64,000 nucleotides of DNA, from the NCBI RefSeq assembly GCF_016728505.1, contig NZ_CP068159.1, positions 2,108,001 through 2,172,000 on the forward strand. The letters run 5' to 3'. This stretch comes from Corynebacterium riegelii (lineage in GTDB: Bacteria; Actinomycetota; Actinomycetes; Mycobacteriales; Mycobacteriaceae). Both the position numbers and the translations under genes were made by a program. Under the pieces are notes generated by a model. It searched no databases. It saw only the letters and a program-made list of their open reading frames with translations, and was not told the DNA's origin. This document shows positions 1 to 8,791 of this stretch, one piece after another (the stretch's first letter is position 1; each line of letters opens with the position of its first letter).

Positions 1-230
1 TACGGGTACAGGTTGAGCACCGCGTACACGTGCTTGCCGCGCGCAACAATCAGCCCATCCTCATCGTCCATCTTCGGGATGTCTAGGAAAGGATCGGAGC
101 TTTTCTTGCTTGCAGACGCATGACGCGCAATATACGCCGACCTATACGGTGCCCAGAGGCGCACAAGGCGATCCTCGTCGCCTGCGCCCTGGTCAACGTA
201 AGGCGGGTTATTAGCCGCGTCGCGCTGCAA
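1..230 (-). CDS. HIT-family protein, N-terminal part (partial)
   Basis: Reverse-strand reading frame that runs off the left edge of the window. The visible peptide contains [15 protein letters not shown] followed by a basic loop and a segment ending in VYAVLNLYP. This matches the N-terminus of the actinobacterial HIT (histidine triad, AP4A-phosphorylase-like) proteins that follow thrS. The catalytic HxHxH triad would lie outside the window. A TTG at 228-230 is the only nearby start I see in frame, which would overlap the end of thrS by 20 bp and imply translational coupling. The start codon is therefore uncertain, but the family is well supported by sequence and position. Confidence 0.75.
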   Translation of the reverse strand, partial: MQRDAANNPPYVDQGAGDEDRLVRLWAPYRSAYIARHASASKKSSDPFLDIPKMDDEDGLIVARGKHVYAVLNLYP

Positions 231-2277
231 TTGCGGCCTCGTTCGGCTGATCGTTGATCTTCTCGCCAACCCAAGCGGCGATCAATTCCACAGCCTCATC
301 AACGGGCACGCCGTTGATCTGGCTGCCGTCGAGGAAGCGGAAGCTCACCGCGTTCGCATCCACGTCACGCTCACCCGCGAGCAGCATGAACGGTACCTTG
401 CCGGTGGTGTGGGTGCGGATCTTCTTCTGCATGCGGTCATCTGAATGGTCTACCTCAGCGCGCAGGCCACGAGCACGTAGCTGGCCAACAACGCCCTCAA
501 GGTGATCCGCAAACGCGTCCGCCACCGGAATGCCAACCACCTGGTGCGGGGCCAGCCATGCCGGGAAGGCGCCAGCGTAGTGCTCCAACAGCACGCCGAA
601 GAAACGCTCAATGGAACCAAACAGTGCGCGGTGGATCATTACCGGGCGCTTCTTGGAGCCATCCGAGGAGGTGTACTGCAGGTCAAAGCGCTCCGGCAGG
701 TTGAAGTCCAGCTGCACCGTAGACATCTGCCACGTACGACCAATGGCGTCGCGGGCCTGCACCGAAATCTTCGGACCGTAGAACGCCGCACCGGCTGGAT
801 CCGGCACCAGCTCCAGGCCGGACTTCTCAGCCACAGACTGCAAGATGTTGGTGGAGCGCTCCCAGATTGCATCATCACCGATGTACTTCTCCGGGTCCTT
901 AGTGGAAAGCTCCAGGTAGAAGTCATCCAGGCCGTAGTCCTGCAACAGCGAGATAATGAACTCCAGCACGCTGGTCAGTTCTTCTTCCAGCTGCTCCTCG
1001 GTGCAGTAAATGTGTGCGTCATCCTGGGTAAAGCCACGGGCGCGTGTCAGGCCATGCACCACACCGGACTTCTCGTAGCGGTACACGGTACCGAACTCAA
1101 ATAGGCGCAGCGGTAGCTCACGGTAGGAACGACCACGGGAGTCGAAGATGAGGTTGTGCATCGGGCAGTTCATCGGCTTGACGTAGTAGTCAACCGGCTG
1201 CTTGGTCACATTGCCTTCATCATCTACCTCGCCGTCCAGCTTCATCGGCGGGAACATGCCCTCGGCGTACCAATCCAGGTGACCCGACTTCTTAAACAGG
1301 TCACCCTTGGTCACGTGCGGGGTGTTTACAAAGGAGTAGCCAGCAGCCACGTGGCGCTCACGCGAGTGCTGCTCCATCACCATGCGCACAATGCCGCCAT
1401 CCGGGTGGAACACCGGCAGGCCAGAACCAACCTCATCCGGGAAGGAGAACAAGTCCATCTCATTGCCCAGGCGGCGGTGGTCACGCTTCTCCGCCTCGGC
1501 CAGCATGGTCAGGTACTCATCCAGCTTCTCGGTGGACTCCCACGCCGTGCCGTAGATGCGCTGCAAACCAGCGTTGTTCTGGTCACCACGCCAGTAGGCC
1601 GCCGAGGAACGGGTCAGCGAAAACGCCGGGATGTACTTGGTGGTGGGAATATGCGGGCCACGGCACAGGTCAGACCACTCAACCTCACCCGTGCGTGGGT
1701 TCAGGTTGTCGTAGTAGGTCAGCTCGCCAGCACCTACCTCGGTCGCCTCATCCGAGTCCGGGTCCACGTTGCCCTTGTCCTGGATCAGCTCAAGCTTGTA
1801 GGGCTCGTCTGCCAAACGCTCTGCGGCTTCTTCCTGGGAGGCGAACACGCCGCGAGCGAACTTCTGCCCCTGTTTGATGATCTTCTTCATCCGACGCTCA
1901 AGCGTCTTCAAGTCCTCAGGAGTAAACGGCTCGGCAACGTCAAAGTCGTAATAGAAGCCGTCATTAATCGCCGGGCCAATGCCCAGCTTGGTGCCGGGGA
2001 ACTCGGCCTGGACAGCCTGGGCAAGCACGTGTGCGCAGGAGTGGCGGATCACGGAGCGGCCCAACTCAGTATTGGCCGGAACCGGCGTAAACGTCGCGGT
2101 TTCCTCCGGCACGTGCGACAGGTCCTTCAGGTTGCCCTCTACATCCTGGACAACCACGATGGCCTGCTCACCCTTGTTCGGCAGGTTGAGCTCCCGCATT
2201 GCGGCACCAACAGGTGTGCCGGCGGGAACCTCAAACGGCTCAAACTCCAAAATCTGCGTTGCTGTTGCTTCTGCCAT
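211..2277 (-). CDS. thrS: Threonyl-tRNA synthetase
   Basis: Class II aminoacyl-tRNA synthetase that charges tRNA-Thr in the cytoplasm. The 688-residue length is normal for the family. Visible in order are an N-terminal TGS-like domain, the editing domain with the [11 protein letters not shown] metal-site motif, the catalytic core with NCPMHNLIF and the motif-2 stretch [23 protein letters not shown], and motif 3 in [22 protein letters not shown] before the anticodon-binding domain. I chose ATG 2277 because an AAGGAG ribosome site precedes it and the longer upstream reading adds about 90 residues unlike any synthetase. The HIT gene follows directly. No T-box leader is visible upstream. Confidence 0.98.
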   Translation of the reverse strand: MAEATATQILEFEPFEVPAGTPVGAAMRELNLPNKGEQAIVVVQDVEGNLKDLSHVPEETATFTPVPANTELGRSVIRHSCAHVLAQAVQAEFPGTKLGIGPAINDGFYYDFDVAEPFTPEDLKTLERRMKKIIKQGQKFARGVFASQEEAAERLADEPYKLELIQDKGNVDPDSDEATEVGAGELTYYDNLNPRTGEVEWSDLCRGPHIPTTKYIPAFSLTRSSAAYWRGDQNNAGLQRIYGTAWESTEKLDEYLTMLAEAEKRDHRRLGNEMDLFSFPDEVGSGLPVFHPDGGIVRMVMEQHSRERHVAAGYSFVNTPHVTKGDLFKKSGHLDWYAEGMFPPMKLDGEVDDEGNVTKQPVDYYVKPMNCPMHNLIFDSRGRSYRELPLRLFEFGTVYRYEKSGVVHGLTRARGFTQDDAHIYCTEEQLEEELTSVLEFIISLLQDYGLDDFYLELSTKDPEKYIGDDAIWERSTNILQSVAEKSGLELVPDPAGAAFYGPKISVQARDAIGRTWQMSTVQLDFNLPERFDLQYTSSDGSKKRPVMIHRALFGSIERFFGVLLEHYAGAFPAWLAPHQVVGIPVADAFADHLEGVVGQLRARGLRAEVDHSDDRMQKKIRTHTTGKVPFMLLAGERDVDANAVSFRFLDGSQINGVPVDEAVELIAAWVGEKINDQPNEAAIAARRG

Positions 2278-2365
2278 AGCCAGGTGCGCTCCTTTGCGCC
2301 TCAAGGGGAACGTCATACCTGGACGCGCCCCGTTTACAATGCGGTTTGCAATCCTACCCCGGATG

Positions 2366-3547
2366 CTATGACAAAACCGACTGACCCCAGTAGGCCCGGT
2401 CTGCAGATTCCGGGTCAGTACCCGGCGCAATCCAGTACACGGCGGAACCAATCGCCGTAGTCCACTCGTTGAGCCGGTCGATCTCATCCAGCCGCTGCTG
2501 CACCGGCGTGAACTGTATGTCCGGGTCTTTCTGGAAGGCCACAAAGATCAGGCCAGCCTCCGGCGGCAGGTAATAGTTGTACGGGCGGCGCTTGAACTTC
2601 TGCTCCGGGTGGTCCGCAGGTGCAGCCGCTCGCGCCATGTGGGAATTCGGGTCAATCACACGCAAGCCAAAGTCATCGATTTTCTCGAAGTCGGCTGGGG
2701 TGAACTCGTCGCCACCGGAAAGCGGCGCACCGTCATCAAGCGTGCGGCCCACTGACTCCTCCCTGGAGACGCGGTCGAGCTTCTCCCAATCATCCAGGTC
2801 CATCTCAATGCGGCGGATCACCATGGAGGTGGAGCCATCATCGGCAAACACCTGCTCGGCGTATTCCTCTTCCGAGTAAGGGTTGACCGTGCCGTCAATC
2901 TGGCCGAAGAGGTTGCGCGGGGTCTGGCCCTTCGGAATGGCCCCGTACGCATTGGCAAAGCCTTGCTGCACCCAGCCAATGTCCACGTAATCCACGCTGG
3001 CACGCACCATATGGCGCATCGCCCAGGCACACATCACCGGGTCATCAGCGCAGATCTGCAGAACAAGATCGGTTTGTCCCCATTCCTCACGCAGCTGATC
3101 GTGCTGCATGTCCGGAATCGGGTGCAACCAGCTCGGCTTCTTCTCAGGCGCGGCGATATCGAAAACCCGCTCACCAAAGCCCACAGTGAACGTCAGGTTT
3201 GCCGGCCACTCCAGCATCTCGGGCTCCAGGCTGCCCAAGGGGTTACGGCCGGCGGCCATCTCACGAGCATCCTCAGTCCACAGCCGCATAAGGTTGCGAA
3301 TCCCTTTCGCCTCCACCCCCTCGCGCAGGTTGAAGCCAATCATGTTCAGCGAAGCCTGCGTCGGCGTCGAAATACCCGCCTGGTGTGGCCCATCGAATGC
3401 AACCGTGGATTTCTTCAGCGGCTGATCGTTCGGCTCAGAGTTACTGGGAACACCTACGGGTGCATCAGTATCACCGCAGGCAGTAGCCATGCTTGCCGAC
3501 GCCACGACAACCCCACCCGCGAGAAACCCCCTCCTAGAAACCGCCAC
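2366..3547 (-). CDS. Dyp-type (EfeB-like) haem peroxidase, Tat-exported
   Basis: 393-residue dye-decolourising peroxidase. A twin-arginine signal SRRGFLAG starts at residue 4 and is followed by a hydrophobic stretch ending MATAC, so Cys24 could be lipidated. The GxxDG hallmark is present as GQIDGT near residue 215, and the haem-ligand region as NSHMARA near residue 305. The enzyme would act outside the membrane using peroxide, either in iron/haem handling (EfeB-like) or in detoxification. It lies 2 bp downstream of the copC-like gene in the same direction, so the two almost certainly form an operon. The physiological substrate cannot be read from the sequence. Confidence 0.92.
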   Translation of the reverse strand: MAVSRRGFLAGGVVVASASMATACGDTDAPVGVPSNSEPNDQPLKKSTVAFDGPHQAGISTPTQASLNMIGFNLREGVEAKGIRNLMRLWTEDAREMAAGRNPLGSLEPEMLEWPANLTFTVGFGERVFDIAAPEKKPSWLHPIPDMQHDQLREEWGQTDLVLQICADDPVMCAWAMRHMVRASVDYVDIGWVQQGFANAYGAIPKGQTPRNLFGQIDGTVNPYSEEEYAEQVFADDGSTSMVIRRIEMDLDDWEKLDRVSREESVGRTLDDGAPLSGGDEFTPADFEKIDDFGLRVIDPNSHMARAAAPADHPEQKFKRRPYNYYLPPEAGLIFVAFQKDPDIQFTPVQQRLDEIDRLNEWTTAIGSAVYWIAPGTDPESADRAYWGQSVLS

Positions 3548-3549
3548 TT

Positions 3550-4158
3550 TTACTGCCCCTGTCCTTTACGAAGTTTTCCAAGAGCCGCTACCGCAGCACC
3601 TGCAACAACGAGCAAGCCGACAATCGCCAACACGAGGCGCATGCTGGAGTTACCTTCATCGGCGGCTGTCTCGGTCGCTGTGTCCGATGTGGTGTCCGGT
3701 GTGGATTCAGCCGCTTCGGCCAGCGGCTCACCGGTCGGGTTAAACGTAAACGTGGTCATACCCTTCGTTGCGTGCCCGTCGGAAGAAATGATCTGGAAGC
3801 CAATGCGGTAATTGCCCGGCTCAACGTCCAAGCCATCGGGCAAATCGAGGCGAACGAAGTTCTGTTCAATCGTAGGCTCGCCGCTAAAAAGCACTTCCGG
3901 CTTACCGTCTACGTCTCGCGACAATGCGATGGTGCTAAAGCCCTCTTTAGGAAAACCGGAGAACTCCAGCTCAAGGGTGGTAGGAAATGCGGTAACCACC
4001 TCTTTATCAGCGGGTGAACCGCCGATAACTGCGTCATGCGCCAATGCCGCAGGGGTGCTGGCGGCTAGCGCACCAGCTACAACAGCTGCAGCTGCGAATT
4101 TGGAAACACGGCCTACACCCCGGCCTGAGCTCATGTGGTGGCTCATGTTGCGACTCAT
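3550..4158 (-). CDS. CopC-domain copper-binding protein, secreted and membrane-anchored
   Basis: 202 residues. An N-terminal signal peptide of about 40 residues ends in AALAHDAVIGGSPAD; the His directly after the cleavage site is typical of CopC, which binds copper through its mature N-terminus. The middle is a CopC beta-sandwich with the conserved SSDGHATKGMTTFTF stretch. A Ser/Thr/Glu linker and one C-terminal membrane helix (LVLAIVGLLVVAGAAVAAL) with a basic tail follow. The architecture matches surface-anchored copper chaperones of actinobacteria. It heads a probable operon with the Dyp peroxidase. Several Met codons occur near the start, so the exact start could be slightly further in. 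Confidence 0.88.
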   Translation of the reverse strand: MSRNMSHHMSSGRGVGRVSKFAAAAVVAGALAASTPAALAHDAVIGGSPADKEVVTAFPTTLELEFSGFPKEGFSTIALSRDVDGKPEVLFSGEPTIEQNFVRLDLPDGLDVEPGNYRIGFQIISSDGHATKGMTTFTFNPTGEPLAEAAESTPDTTSDTATETAADEGNSSMRLVLAIVGLLVVAGAAVAALGKLRKGQGQ

Positions 4159-4237
4159 GTTGCGGTGAAATCCTTCCGGTCACTGAATCGTTTTCGCTTG
4201 CTACTCACCATAGTGCCCGGGGGTAGACACTTAGTAC

Positions 4238-4253
4238 ACCCCTATTGCGGGGT
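4238..4253. promoter_or_regulatory. Candidate CsoR-type copper operator
   Basis: An inverted repeat ACCCC-N6-GGGGT lies 80-95 bp upstream of the copC start. A second C/G-run pair (GCCCGGGGGTAG) sits about 20 bp closer to the gene. Pairs of C-run and G-run half sites separated by 4-6 bp are the usual form of CsoR binding sites. Position and gene content fit copper-responsive repression of copC and the peroxidase gene. No csoR gene lies in the window. Confidence 0.4.
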
Positions 4254-4294
4254 AGATCACCAGCAACGGCACCAAGATACGCAGCGGGAAACGG

Positions 4295-4330
4295 AAAAGC
4301 TCCGGCAGAACACTGTCTGTCGGAGCTTTT
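4295..4330 (-). terminator. Rho-independent terminator after tRNA-Val(CAC)
   Basis: A perfect 10-bp stem (AAAAGCTCCG / CGGAGCTTTT) with an additional inner CAGA/TCTG pairing. It starts 5 bp after the encoded CCA end of the reverse-strand tRNA-Val. The A and T runs on both sides would let it work in both directions. Confidence 0.8.
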
Positions 4331-4335
4331 ACATC

Positions 4336-4410
4336 TGGTGGTCCTAGCTGGGATCGAACCAGCGACCTTTCCGGTGTGAACGGAACGCTCTTCCACTGAG
4401 CCATAGGACC
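4336..4410 (-). tRNA. tRNA-Val (anticodon CAC)
   Basis: Complete cloverleaf: 7-bp acceptor stem GGTCCTA/TAGGACC, D arm with AGTGGAA, anticodon stem TTCCG/CGGAA around loop TTCACAC, and T arm GCTGG-TTCGATC-CCAGC. The discriminator is A and the CCA is encoded. It reads the GTG codon. Confidence 0.96.
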
Positions 4411-4705
4411 GAACAGATGGGTATGTTACACCGCAACGCCACTGCAGCCGAATCGCCAGCTCAGTAACCCAAACCCCGCCCCAAAACCCGCCTCATACCC
4501 TGCCTCAACAACCTACGACTAGCGCCGAGAAATGACACCGGTGTGATGCATTGGCTGCAAACAGCCCATCTTCACACCGAATCCCGCAACACAAACCCCG
4601 CCTAACCTGGCGATTTGTCTATTGGCAGCCAAAGGGGTTAATGTTCTATCTCGCACAACGCAGTCACCCAAACGGTGAAGCCGAAACGGTACAGCACAGT
4701 GCAAT

Positions 4706-4781
4706 GCGGATGTAGCGCAGTTGGTAGCGCATCACCTTGCCAAGGTGAGGGTCGCGAGTTCGAGTCTCGTCATCCGCTCCA
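4706..4781 (+). tRNA. tRNA-Gly (anticodon GCC), copy 1
   Basis: Complete cloverleaf: acceptor stem GCGGATG paired with the 3' strand, anticodon arm with loop TTGCCAA, T loop TTCGAGT, discriminator T, and encoded CCA. It is followed by a short hairpin (AAGTCCC...GGGACTT plus T-run, 4781-4801) before the next tRNA. It is identical to the copy at 4878. Confidence 0.96.
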
Positions 4782-4804
4782 AGTCCCCTAGTGGGACTTT
4801 TCCC

Positions 4805-4876
4805 GCGCGATTAGCTCAGCGGGAGAGCGCTTCCCTGACACGGAAGAGGTCACTGGTTCAATCCCAGTATCGCGCA
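4805..4876 (+). tRNA. tRNA-Val (anticodon GAC)
   Basis: Complete cloverleaf: acceptor stem GCGCGAT/ATCGCGC, anticodon stem CTTCC/GGAAG around loop CTGACAC, T loop TTCAATC. The 3' CCA is not encoded (the sequence continues CGCGG), unlike its neighbours, so it must be added by CCA transferase. Confidence 0.95.
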
Positions 4877-4877
4877 C

Positions 4878-4953
4878 GCGGATGTAGCGCAGTTGGTAGC
4901 GCATCACCTTGCCAAGGTGAGGGTCGCGAGTTCGAGTCTCGTCATCCGCTCCA
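4878..4953 (+). tRNA. tRNA-Gly (anticodon GCC), copy 2
   Basis: Second tRNA-Gly(GCC), identical over the mature sequence and encoded CCA to the copy at 4706. It begins 1 bp after tRNA-Val(GAC). The identity and 172-bp spacing suggest a recent duplication or gene conversion within the cluster. Confidence 0.96.
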
Positions 4954-4954
4954 C

Positions 4955-5028
4955 GGTGGATTGGTCGAGTGGTTAGGCAACGGTCTGCAAAACCGTGTAC
5001 ACGGGTTCGATTCCCGTATCCACCTCCA
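4955..5028 (+). tRNA. tRNA-Cys (anticodon GCA)
   Basis: Complete cloverleaf: acceptor stem GGTGGAT/ATCCACC, anticodon loop TCTGCAA, T arm ACGGG-TTCGATT-CCCGT, discriminator T and encoded CCA. Last tRNA of the forward cluster. Confidence 0.95.
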
Positions 5029-5037
5029 ATCACACAG

Positions 5038-5072
5038 CCTCGGTAAAGCGAAAGTTTTACCGAGGTTATTCT
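5038..5072 (+). terminator. Rho-independent terminator of the tRNA cluster
   Basis: 10-bp perfect stem CCTCGGTAAA / TTTACCGAGG with a GCGAAAGT loop followed by a T-rich tract. It ends directly before the ATG of the next gene, whose ribosome site must lie in this short stretch or be absent. Confidence 0.88.
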
Positions 5073-5078
5073 TTTTCC

Positions 5079-5753
5079 ATGCCCGCTTCCCCACACATGG
5101 CCCAGCTGATAGGCCCCACGCAAGCACCAGGCGAGCCAGAGCTACGCGCGGTGGCAATCAACACGCTGTTCGGGGCCTTCGCCCGCAAAGGTACATCCGG
5201 CGAGTTGGGCAACGCGACAGACTCCAAGCTGCTTGCAGCGCTTCGACAGTGGTCAGACTGTGTCCTGGTTGGCGCCGGCACAGTGGCCGCCGAGCAGTAC
5301 GGTCCCTCTGCTACCCCCATTGCGGTGGTTACGCGCTCACTGGAGCTCGACCCCTCGCTTCCCATCTTTGGCACCGAGCGCCTCATCATTGTCGCCCCGG
5401 AGCGTTCGCTTGCCGACGCCACACGTACCCCCACCATCCGCCCCCTCGAGAATCTCGGCGCAACGATTGTGAGTTCTGGCGACGGATCGGCGGCCAGCAT
5501 CGTGCGGGCGCTACGGAATCTCGGATTTGCCCGCATTCTTTGTGAGGGCGGACCGCACCTCTACGCACAGATGCTGGACGCGGATTTGATTGATGTGTTG
5601 CATGTGACGGTTGACGTAAGCGTCGGCAGTCAGGATGGCCCCTGGGGCCTTGAGCTTGACCGGAACCGTAACTACGTGCGGCGCTTTGAGGTGGAAGATG
5701 CCACCGTGGACCAGCGCGCCATGATCTTTACCCGGCTGCGGCGGGTACGGTAA
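5079..5753 (+). CDS. RibD C-terminal-domain (dihydrofolate reductase fold) reductase family protein
   Basis: 224 residues. The protein contains the NAD(P)H-binding signature of RibD-type pyrimidine reductases: DSKLLAALRQWSDCVLVGAGTVAAEQYG near residues 45-72, and the CEGGPHLYAQML motif near residue 155. Unlike true RibG/RibD it lacks the deaminase domain, so it is a stand-alone reductase-fold protein of unknown substrate. Such stand-alone members are common in actinobacteria. The start is the first ATG after the tRNA terminator; longer readings would run through the tRNA-Cys gene. Its TAATG end overlaps the next gene's start, indicating co-translation with the glycosyltransferase gene. Confidence 0.82.
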   Translation: MPASPHMAQLIGPTQAPGEPELRAVAINTLFGAFARKGTSGELGNATDSKLLAALRQWSDCVLVGAGTVAAEQYGPSATPIAVVTRSLELDPSLPIFGTERLIIVAPERSLADATRTPTIRPLENLGATIVSSGDGSAASIVRALRNLGFARILCEGGPHLYAQMLDADLIDVLHVTVDVSVGSQDGPWGLELDRNRNYVRRFEVEDATVDQRAMIFTRLRRVR

Positions 5754-6937
5754 TGCGAGTGAAAGCAGCAAACGCCTTTGCCTGGCCCATCGCACTTTGC
5801 CTGATCCTGCACAGGCTCATTGTGCTTGCACGAACCGGGTCGGTGACAGACGATTTCACCACCGTGTGGTCGGCCGCCCGCCGCTTCGTGGAGCGTGTGC
5901 CGGTGTACAACGAGATCTATCACCACGTTAACCCCCACTACTTGTACAACCCGGGCGCTACCTTGCTGCTCTCGCCGCTGGGGCTGATCACCAGTGTGGA
6001 TGCGGCGCGGCCGTGGTTTATCCTGGCCAACGCAGTTGCCATCATTGCTGCCCTTGCTCGGCTTACTCGTCTCAGCGGCTATGGGCTGAAACACCCGATG
6101 TTTCCCATCGCATTGGCGTTGGCCTTTGCCACGGAGGCCGTGACCAACACCCTTGTGTTTTCAAATATCAACGGCATCCTGCTGCTCGCACTGACGGCAT
6201 TTCTTGCGCTGACGATGGCGCGCCGTGACATCGCTGCTGGTGTGGTCTTAGGTCTGGCGATCTTGGTCAAGCCAATGTTTCTGCCCCTTGTGGCGCTGCC
6301 GTTTTTCCTGTTCCGCTGGCGCAGCGTGATTGCCGCGGTGATTGTCCCTGTAGTGATGAACGCAATTGCCTGGCCGCTTACCCCCGGAGCAAACGATTAC
6401 GTAACCAAACTCGTGCCGTACTTGGGCATTACGCGCGATTATGCCAACTCTTCCCTTGCCGGCTTTGCCGTCTACTTTGGCATGCCAGACTGGATGCACC
6501 GCGTGCTGTTCCTCTTCTTTGCGGCCGCTGTGGCTATTGCCGTGCTGGCCTTGTTGCGCTGGCGAAACGTTGATCAGTGGCTCTGGCTCACAGTGAGCTC
6601 TGCCGTGCTCCTTGCAGGTGTGTGCCTGTTGTCCTCGTTGGGGCAGGCCTACTACTCCATGATGCTCTTCCCCGCGTTGTTTACCGTGGTGCGTACGCAT
6701 TCCCCCATGCACCTGTGGACTGCGTGGCTGGGAGCGTTCCTGTGCCTTTCCCCCTTAAACTGGTGGAGTCCCCACCACCCAGCGCTTGGGGGCTGGCTCA
6801 ACACCTTCCTCCCTACTGCAGGGTGGGCGATCTTCATCCTTGCTGTCGCAACCTGGGCTGTGGTGACTACGCTTCAACACCATGACGGATTACAAAAACT
6901 GGACCGAAGCGCAGTGGCGCGAGAAGCTCACGCCTGA
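5753..6937 (+). CDS. aftC: AftC-like GT87 arabinofuranosyltransferase
   Basis: 394-residue polytopic membrane protein of the GT87/DUF2029 family. The first extracytoplasmic loop after helix 1 carries the DDFTTVW motif, where GT-C enzymes place their catalytic Asp. About ten hydrophobic segments follow. AftC adds alpha-1,3 arabinofuranose branches to cell-wall arabinan using a decaprenyl-phosphate donor. From memory, aftC in C. glutamicum lies in the same order before msrB and the chlorite-dismutase-like gene, which supports the call. Its last 18 codons overlap msrB by 56 bp. PimE-type mannosyltransferases share the family, so the exact sugar is an inference. Confidence 0.72.
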   Translation: MRVKAANAFAWPIALCLILHRLIVLARTGSVTDDFTTVWSAARRFVERVPVYNEIYHHVNPHYLYNPGATLLLSPLGLITSVDAARPWFILANAVAIIAALARLTRLSGYGLKHPMFPIALALAFATEAVTNTLVFSNINGILLLALTAFLALTMARRDIAAGVVLGLAILVKPMFLPLVALPFFLFRWRSVIAAVIVPVVMNAIAWPLTPGANDYVTKLVPYLGITRDYANSSLAGFAVYFGMPDWMHRVLFLFFAAAVAIAVLALLRWRNVDQWLWLTVSSAVLLAGVCLLSSLGQAYYSMMLFPALFTVVRTHSPMHLWTAWLGAFLCLSPLNWWSPHHPALGGWLNTFLPTAGWAIFILAVATWAVVTTLQHHDGLQKLDRSAVAREAHA

Positions 6938-7286
6938 GGAGTTCTACGTACTTCGCGAGGCTGGCACTGAGCCCCCAGGGGTTGGCGAATACACCAACAC
7001 CACTACAGAAGGCGTCTACCACTGCCGGGCGTGTGGCGAGGAGTTGTTCCGCTCTACCGAAAAGTTTGAATCTCACTGCGGCTGGCCGTCATTCTTCTCC
7101 CCCGCCGACAGCGATAAGGTCATCGAGCGCGAAGACCGCTCCCACGGCATGGTCCGCACAGAAGTGCTCTGCGCCACGTGTGGCTCCCACCTCGGCCACG
7201 TGTTTGCCGGTGAGGGCTATAACACCCCCACCGACCTGCGCTACTGCATCAACTCCATCTCAATGACGCTAGAGCCAAAGCAGTAG
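6882..7286 (+). CDS. msrB: Peptide-methionine (R)-S-oxide reductase
   Basis: 134 residues, typical for MsrB. The enzyme reduces the R-epimer of methionine sulfoxide in proteins. Two zinc-binding CxxC pairs (CRAC near residue 46, CATC near residue 95) and the catalytic cysteine in RYCINS near the C-terminus are visible, along with the GWPSF substrate-site motif. The start overlaps the end of the upstream glycosyltransferase gene by 56 bp, so translation may be coupled. Confidence 0.96.
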   Translation: MTDYKNWTEAQWREKLTPEEFYVLREAGTEPPGVGEYTNTTTEGVYHCRACGEELFRSTEKFESHCGWPSFFSPADSDKVIEREDRSHGMVRTEVLCATCGSHLGHVFAGEGYNTPTDLRYCINSISMTLEPKQ

Positions 7287-7305
7287 TTCGCAGCCCAGTT
7301 TGTAA

Positions 7306-8007
7306 CTACGGCAGAATCTCAATGATCTCTGCAATGTCGCCAACACGACGGCCCGTCTGGAACGGGATCTCTTCACGCACGTGGCGGCGTGCCTCGGTGT
7401 GGCGCATCTTGTGCATCAGCTCCTCGATGCGCAGCAGGGTCGGCGCTTCGAATGCGAGCATCCATTCGTAGTCACCCAAGGTAAACGCCTCAACGGTGTT
7501 GGCGCGCACGTCTGCAAAGTCACGCGCTGCCATGCCGTGCTCCGCCAGGATGCGGCGGCGCTCCTGCGGGTCCAGCAGGTACCACTCGTAGGAACGCACG
7601 AACGGGTAGACCGTAATCCAGTCGCCCGGCTCCTCACCCATGATGAAGCTTGGCAGATGGGACTTGTTGAACTCTGCCGGGCGGTGGACACCGTTGCCAA
7701 TCCAGCTGACCTCAACAAGCTGACCCAACGTCGTCGTACGACGGAAATCTGCCAGCGCCTTCTGCAGCTGGGAGAACTCTTCTGCGTGCCACCAGATCAT
7801 GAAGTCAGCGTCTGCGCGGATTCCGGTGTTGTCATAGATACCGCGAACGGTCACAACACCCTCGTTCTCAAGGTTGGTGAAGAAAGCCTGAGCCTCTTCA
7901 ATAACCTTGCTGCGGTCCTGCCCCAGTGCGCCGGGGATTGCGCGGAATACCGCAAACTGGAGGTAACGCTGCACAGCGTTTAGGGCATCAAAATCGAGCT
8001 TGGCCAT
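7306..8007 (-). CDS. hemQ: Coproheme decarboxylase (chlorite-dismutase family)
   Basis: 233 residues, the length of actinobacterial HemQ. The enzyme completes haem b synthesis by decarboxylating coproheme with peroxide. The conserved core [12 protein letters not shown] contains the Tyr region that forms the reactive radical, and the following [10 protein letters not shown] contains the candidate haem-ligand His. I chose ATG 8007 ([10 protein letters not shown]) because an AGAAAGG ribosome site precedes it; an upstream ATG adds eight residues without a site. It converges tail-to-tail with msrB and diverges from the DUF3000 gene. Confidence 0.94.
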   Translation of the reverse strand: MAKLDFDALNAVQRYLQFAVFRAIPGALGQDRSKVIEEAQAFFTNLENEGVVTVRGIYDNTGIRADADFMIWWHAEEFSQLQKALADFRRTTTLGQLVEVSWIGNGVHRPAEFNKSHLPSFIMGEEPGDWITVYPFVRSYEWYLLDPQERRRILAEHGMAARDFADVRANTVEAFTLGDYEWMLAFEAPTLLRIEELMHKMRHTEARRHVREEIPFQTGRRVGDIAEIIEILP

Positions 8008-8122
8008 GGGCACCCTTTCTCTAGGGATCAATCGAAAGTTCTACTTCACCCTACTACCGTACTACCCCTCAAGCGGCGCGCCTCCACGGCTAGCCGCCCG
8101 CGCACCGATAGCTTTGATTGCT

Positions 8123-8767
8123 GTGAAGCACTCGGACACCTCCTCTGCCCCGGTTTCAATCAGCGCCGCGCTCAGCGGGGCGACATCTGACTCCACCCCG
8201 GCGGCGACACCCGCGGAGTTCTCTGCGGCTGTTGAGTCAATGCATGCGGCTCGCCTGCGCCCAGAGATCACTCTTGGCACCATCCGCCCGCCACAACGCC
8301 CAGCGCCGTATTCGCACGCCATTGGCCTTGAGGTTGATCGCGGTGAGGATGTCACTGATTCCATGGATTCGGATGGCGATGCATTCGGCCGCCTTATCCT
8401 GCTGCACTCCCCTGACGCCGAGGAAGCGTGGGAGGGCTCGATGCGCCTTGTCGCCTACATTCAGGCGGACATGGATGATGCCGTGGCGTCGGATCCTTTG
8501 CTTCCCGACGTTGCGTGGCAGTGGCTCAACGAGTCATTAGCACAGCGCGGCGCTGGTTTTACCAACCTTGGCGGCACAGTAACTTCCACAGCATCGGTTC
8601 GCTTCGGTGAGATTGGAGGCCCGCCACGGGCATACCAGTTGGAGATGCGCGCCTCTTGGACTGCTGACAGCTTGGACCTCGCACCCCACGTTGAGGCATT
8701 TTCGCAGGTACTGGCACATGTGGCCGGGTTGCCTCCAGAAGGTGTGACAGAGCTGGGACAAAGGTAA
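8123..8767 (+). CDS. DUF3000 family protein
   Basis: About 214 residues from GTG 8123. DUF3000 is a conserved actinobacterial family of unknown function that often precedes rnd, as here. The core runs from FSAAVESMHAARLRPEITLG to the C-terminus, with two acidic loops and no membrane segment. The start is uncertain: the frame is open back to 8000, but that would overlap the hemQ start region, and the residues before position 8123 look non-coding. I see no clear ribosome site at any candidate start. Confidence 0.8.
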   Translation: MKHSDTSSAPVSISAALSGATSDSTPAATPAEFSAAVESMHAARLRPEITLGTIRPPQRPAPYSHAIGLEVDRGEDVTDSMDSDGDAFGRLILLHSPDAEEAWEGSMRLVAYIQADMDDAVASDPLLPDVAWQWLNESLAQRGAGFTNLGGTVTSTASVRFGEIGGPPRAYQLEMRASWTADSLDLAPHVEAFSQVLAHVAGLPPEGVTELGQR

Positions 8768-8791
8768 ACGTACGCTGTAAAATAGTCCTTC

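Noticed and set aside
2278..2365. T-box riboswitch in front of thrS
   Set aside because: The 88-bp leader is too short and contains no T-box sequence or specifier stem.
1156..2460. A 434-codon forward frame opposite thrS
   Set aside because: Antisense shadow of an unmistakable threonyl-tRNA synthetase; no ribosome site and no recognisable protein features.
8040..8330. DtxR iron box between hemQ and the DUF3000 gene
   Set aside because: No 19-bp dyad resembling TTAGGTTAGCCTAACCTAA is present there.
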